From positions 2,470-7,600 of the forward strand of contig DHGC01000071.1 of assembly GCA_002402585.1 (NCBI GenBank): a stretch of 5,131 nt of DNA, in the 5' to 3' direction. Each line of letters starts with the position of its first letter. Positions within the stretch are counted from its first letter, which is position 1. The stretch is from Erysipelotrichaceae bacterium UBA4808 (GTDB taxonomy: Bacteria; Bacillota_I; Bacilli_A; Erysipelotrichales; Erysipelotrichaceae). The notes beneath the pieces are model-generated. The model saw only the letters and a list, made by a program, of their open reading frames with translations. It ran no database searches and was not told where the DNA came from. Positions 4,417-5,131 of the stretch are shown here, one piece after another. The position numbers and the translations under genes are program-made.

Positions 4417-5131
4417 ATGATCTCAGATAACTTGGCGATACCCCTCGCCAAAGTCGCAACACATGCTTTCTCAAAGATGGTGGATCCCTCAAAGTTATCC
4501 ATTCAAAGAATTTTTGTTGCCTATTGGGAAGCGTTTCTGCTTGACCCTGAAGTGGTTCGACGCGGACTACGCCCTGTGATCGTCAAAGAAGTACAGAAAA
4601 TGATGGCGTGTGAAACCGTTGATTCTGGATTCGAAATCTATGAATGTCCGAACTGTAAGCAAACACACGTCATCTGTTACACCTGTAAAAGTCGCTTCTG
4701 TAATGCCTGTGGTGTAAAATACGCCAGTCTTCGTGCCCACTCGATCGCCGCTTCAACGCTCGATGTCGCCCATCGCCATGTCGTCTTTACCATCGATCAC
4801 GGCTTACGCGACTATTTCAGAAGAGACCGTGCCCTCCTCAATGTCTTGTTTGAAGCCGTCAAAGATACGCTCTTCTATACTTTTGATCGGATGAACGGGA
4901 AAAAGCATACCTTCAAACCTGGCTTCATCCTCACCCTCCATACCTTCGGTCGAGCGCTGAATTGGAACCCCCACATTCACTGTCTGCTTACCGAAGGTGG
5001 AATGAATGAAGACCACCTCTATAAACCCATTGCCTACATCAATTATGAAGTTCTGCGCAAGTCCTTCATGAAGTGTCTACTGGACAGGATGAAAGCCTTC
5101 TACGCGCATCAGCCCGATGTGCTGAGCGAAC
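4417..5131 (+). CDS. IS91-family transposase (HUH, rolling-circle type), 3' end beyond window
   Basis: I translated 238 codons from the ATG at 4417, the first in-frame start after a stop at 4402-4404. A zinc-binding domain typical of IS91 transposases shows paired cysteines C77/C80, C87/C90 and C95/C98, ending in KSRFCNACG. The segment FTIDHGLRDYFRRDRALLNVLF follows the IS91 pattern after that domain, and NPHIHCLLTEGG (from about 184) contains the HUH metal-binding pair H186 and H188. The catalytic tyrosines lie further right, outside the window. The protein nicks and joins single-stranded DNA during rolling-circle-like transposition, without making target duplications. Codons in this gene are visibly richer in C-ending choices than the neighbouring genes, consistent with a separate origin. 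A modest GAGG Shine-Dalgarno at 4403-4406 precedes the start. Nothing in the visible part indicates decay. Confidence 0.9.
   Translation, partial: MISDNLAIPLAKVATHAFSKMVDPSKLSIQRIFVAYWEAFLLDPEVVRRGLRPVIVKEVQKMMACETVDSGFEIYECPNCKQTHVICYTCKSRFCNACGVKYASLRAHSIAASTLDVAHRHVVFTIDHGLRDYFRRDRALLNVLFEAVKDTLFYTFDRMNGKKHTFKPGFILTLHTFGRALNWNPHIHCLLTEGGMNEDHLYKPIAYINYEVLRKSFMKCLLDRMKAFYAHQPDVLSE
4417..5131 (+). mobile_element. IS91-family insertion sequence, left part; boundaries not determined
   Basis: The element is recognised by its transposase. Its left end must lie between the second phnD-like promoter and 4417, probably somewhere in 4326-4416. IS91 elements lack long terminal inverted repeats and target duplications, so the exact boundary cannot be read from one copy. 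The right end, with the origin hairpin, is outside the window. Confidence 0.7.

Noticed and set aside
4280..4492. N-terminal extension of 71 residues for the second phnD-like gene, starting at 4492
   Set aside because: It has no ribosome binding site, runs antisense to the transposase, crosses a terminator hairpin and a promoter, and would bury the lipoprotein signal peptide in mid-protein.
4804..5016. Open frame on the minus strand within the transposase
   Set aside because: It is antisense to a clearly conserved HUH transposase region and resembles no family I recognise.

Overview
The window looks like a chromosomal segment of a Bacillota-type bacterium with low-to-moderate GC. The evidence is strong AGGAGG-type Shine-Dalgarno sites, short lipoprotein signal peptides with lipoboxes, bacterial extended -10 promoters and TAA stops. 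The exact lineage cannot be fixed from the sequence. It holds a phosphorus-compound uptake and salvage locus, bounded on the right by the start of an IS91-family insertion element.

Layout, left to right. (1) 1-572, minus: the ATPase gene of a phosphonate/phosphite-type ABC transporter (PhnC), missing its C-terminal part beyond the left edge. (2) 591-620: a leftward intrinsic terminator between phnD and phnC, probably an attenuator. (3) 630-1661, minus: a PhnD-type binding lipoprotein. (4) 1662-1778: a divergent control region with one promoter for each direction and two inverted repeats. (5) 1779-3272, plus: a metallophosphoesterase/5'-nucleotidase of the CpdB/UshA family with no signal peptide, apparently translated from a leaderless mRNA. 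(6) 3269-4279, minus: a second, diverged PhnD-like lipoprotein, convergent with the nucleotidase and sharing a TTAA at the stop codons; it also looks leaderless. (7) 4280-4416: a short divergent spacer with a leftward hairpin/T-tract and an inverted repeat that would mask the transposase ribosome binding site. (8) 4417-5131, plus: an IS91-family HUH transposase, cut by the right edge.

How it may work together (inference): PhnD captures a phosphonate, phosphite or organophosphate at the cell surface and PhnC, with a permease presumably encoded to the left, imports it. The cytoplasmic nucleotidase could release phosphate from imported or internal nucleotides. The second binding protein keeps the fold but differs at the anion-binding loop, so it may present another ligand to the same transporter or be drifting. 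No C-P lyase or phosphonatase gene is visible. The least ordinary features are two genes with extended -10 promoters placed to start transcription at or within about two bases of the AUG, next to two genes with canonical Shine-Dalgarno sites; the palindromes in the control region; and the divergent PhnD paralogue.
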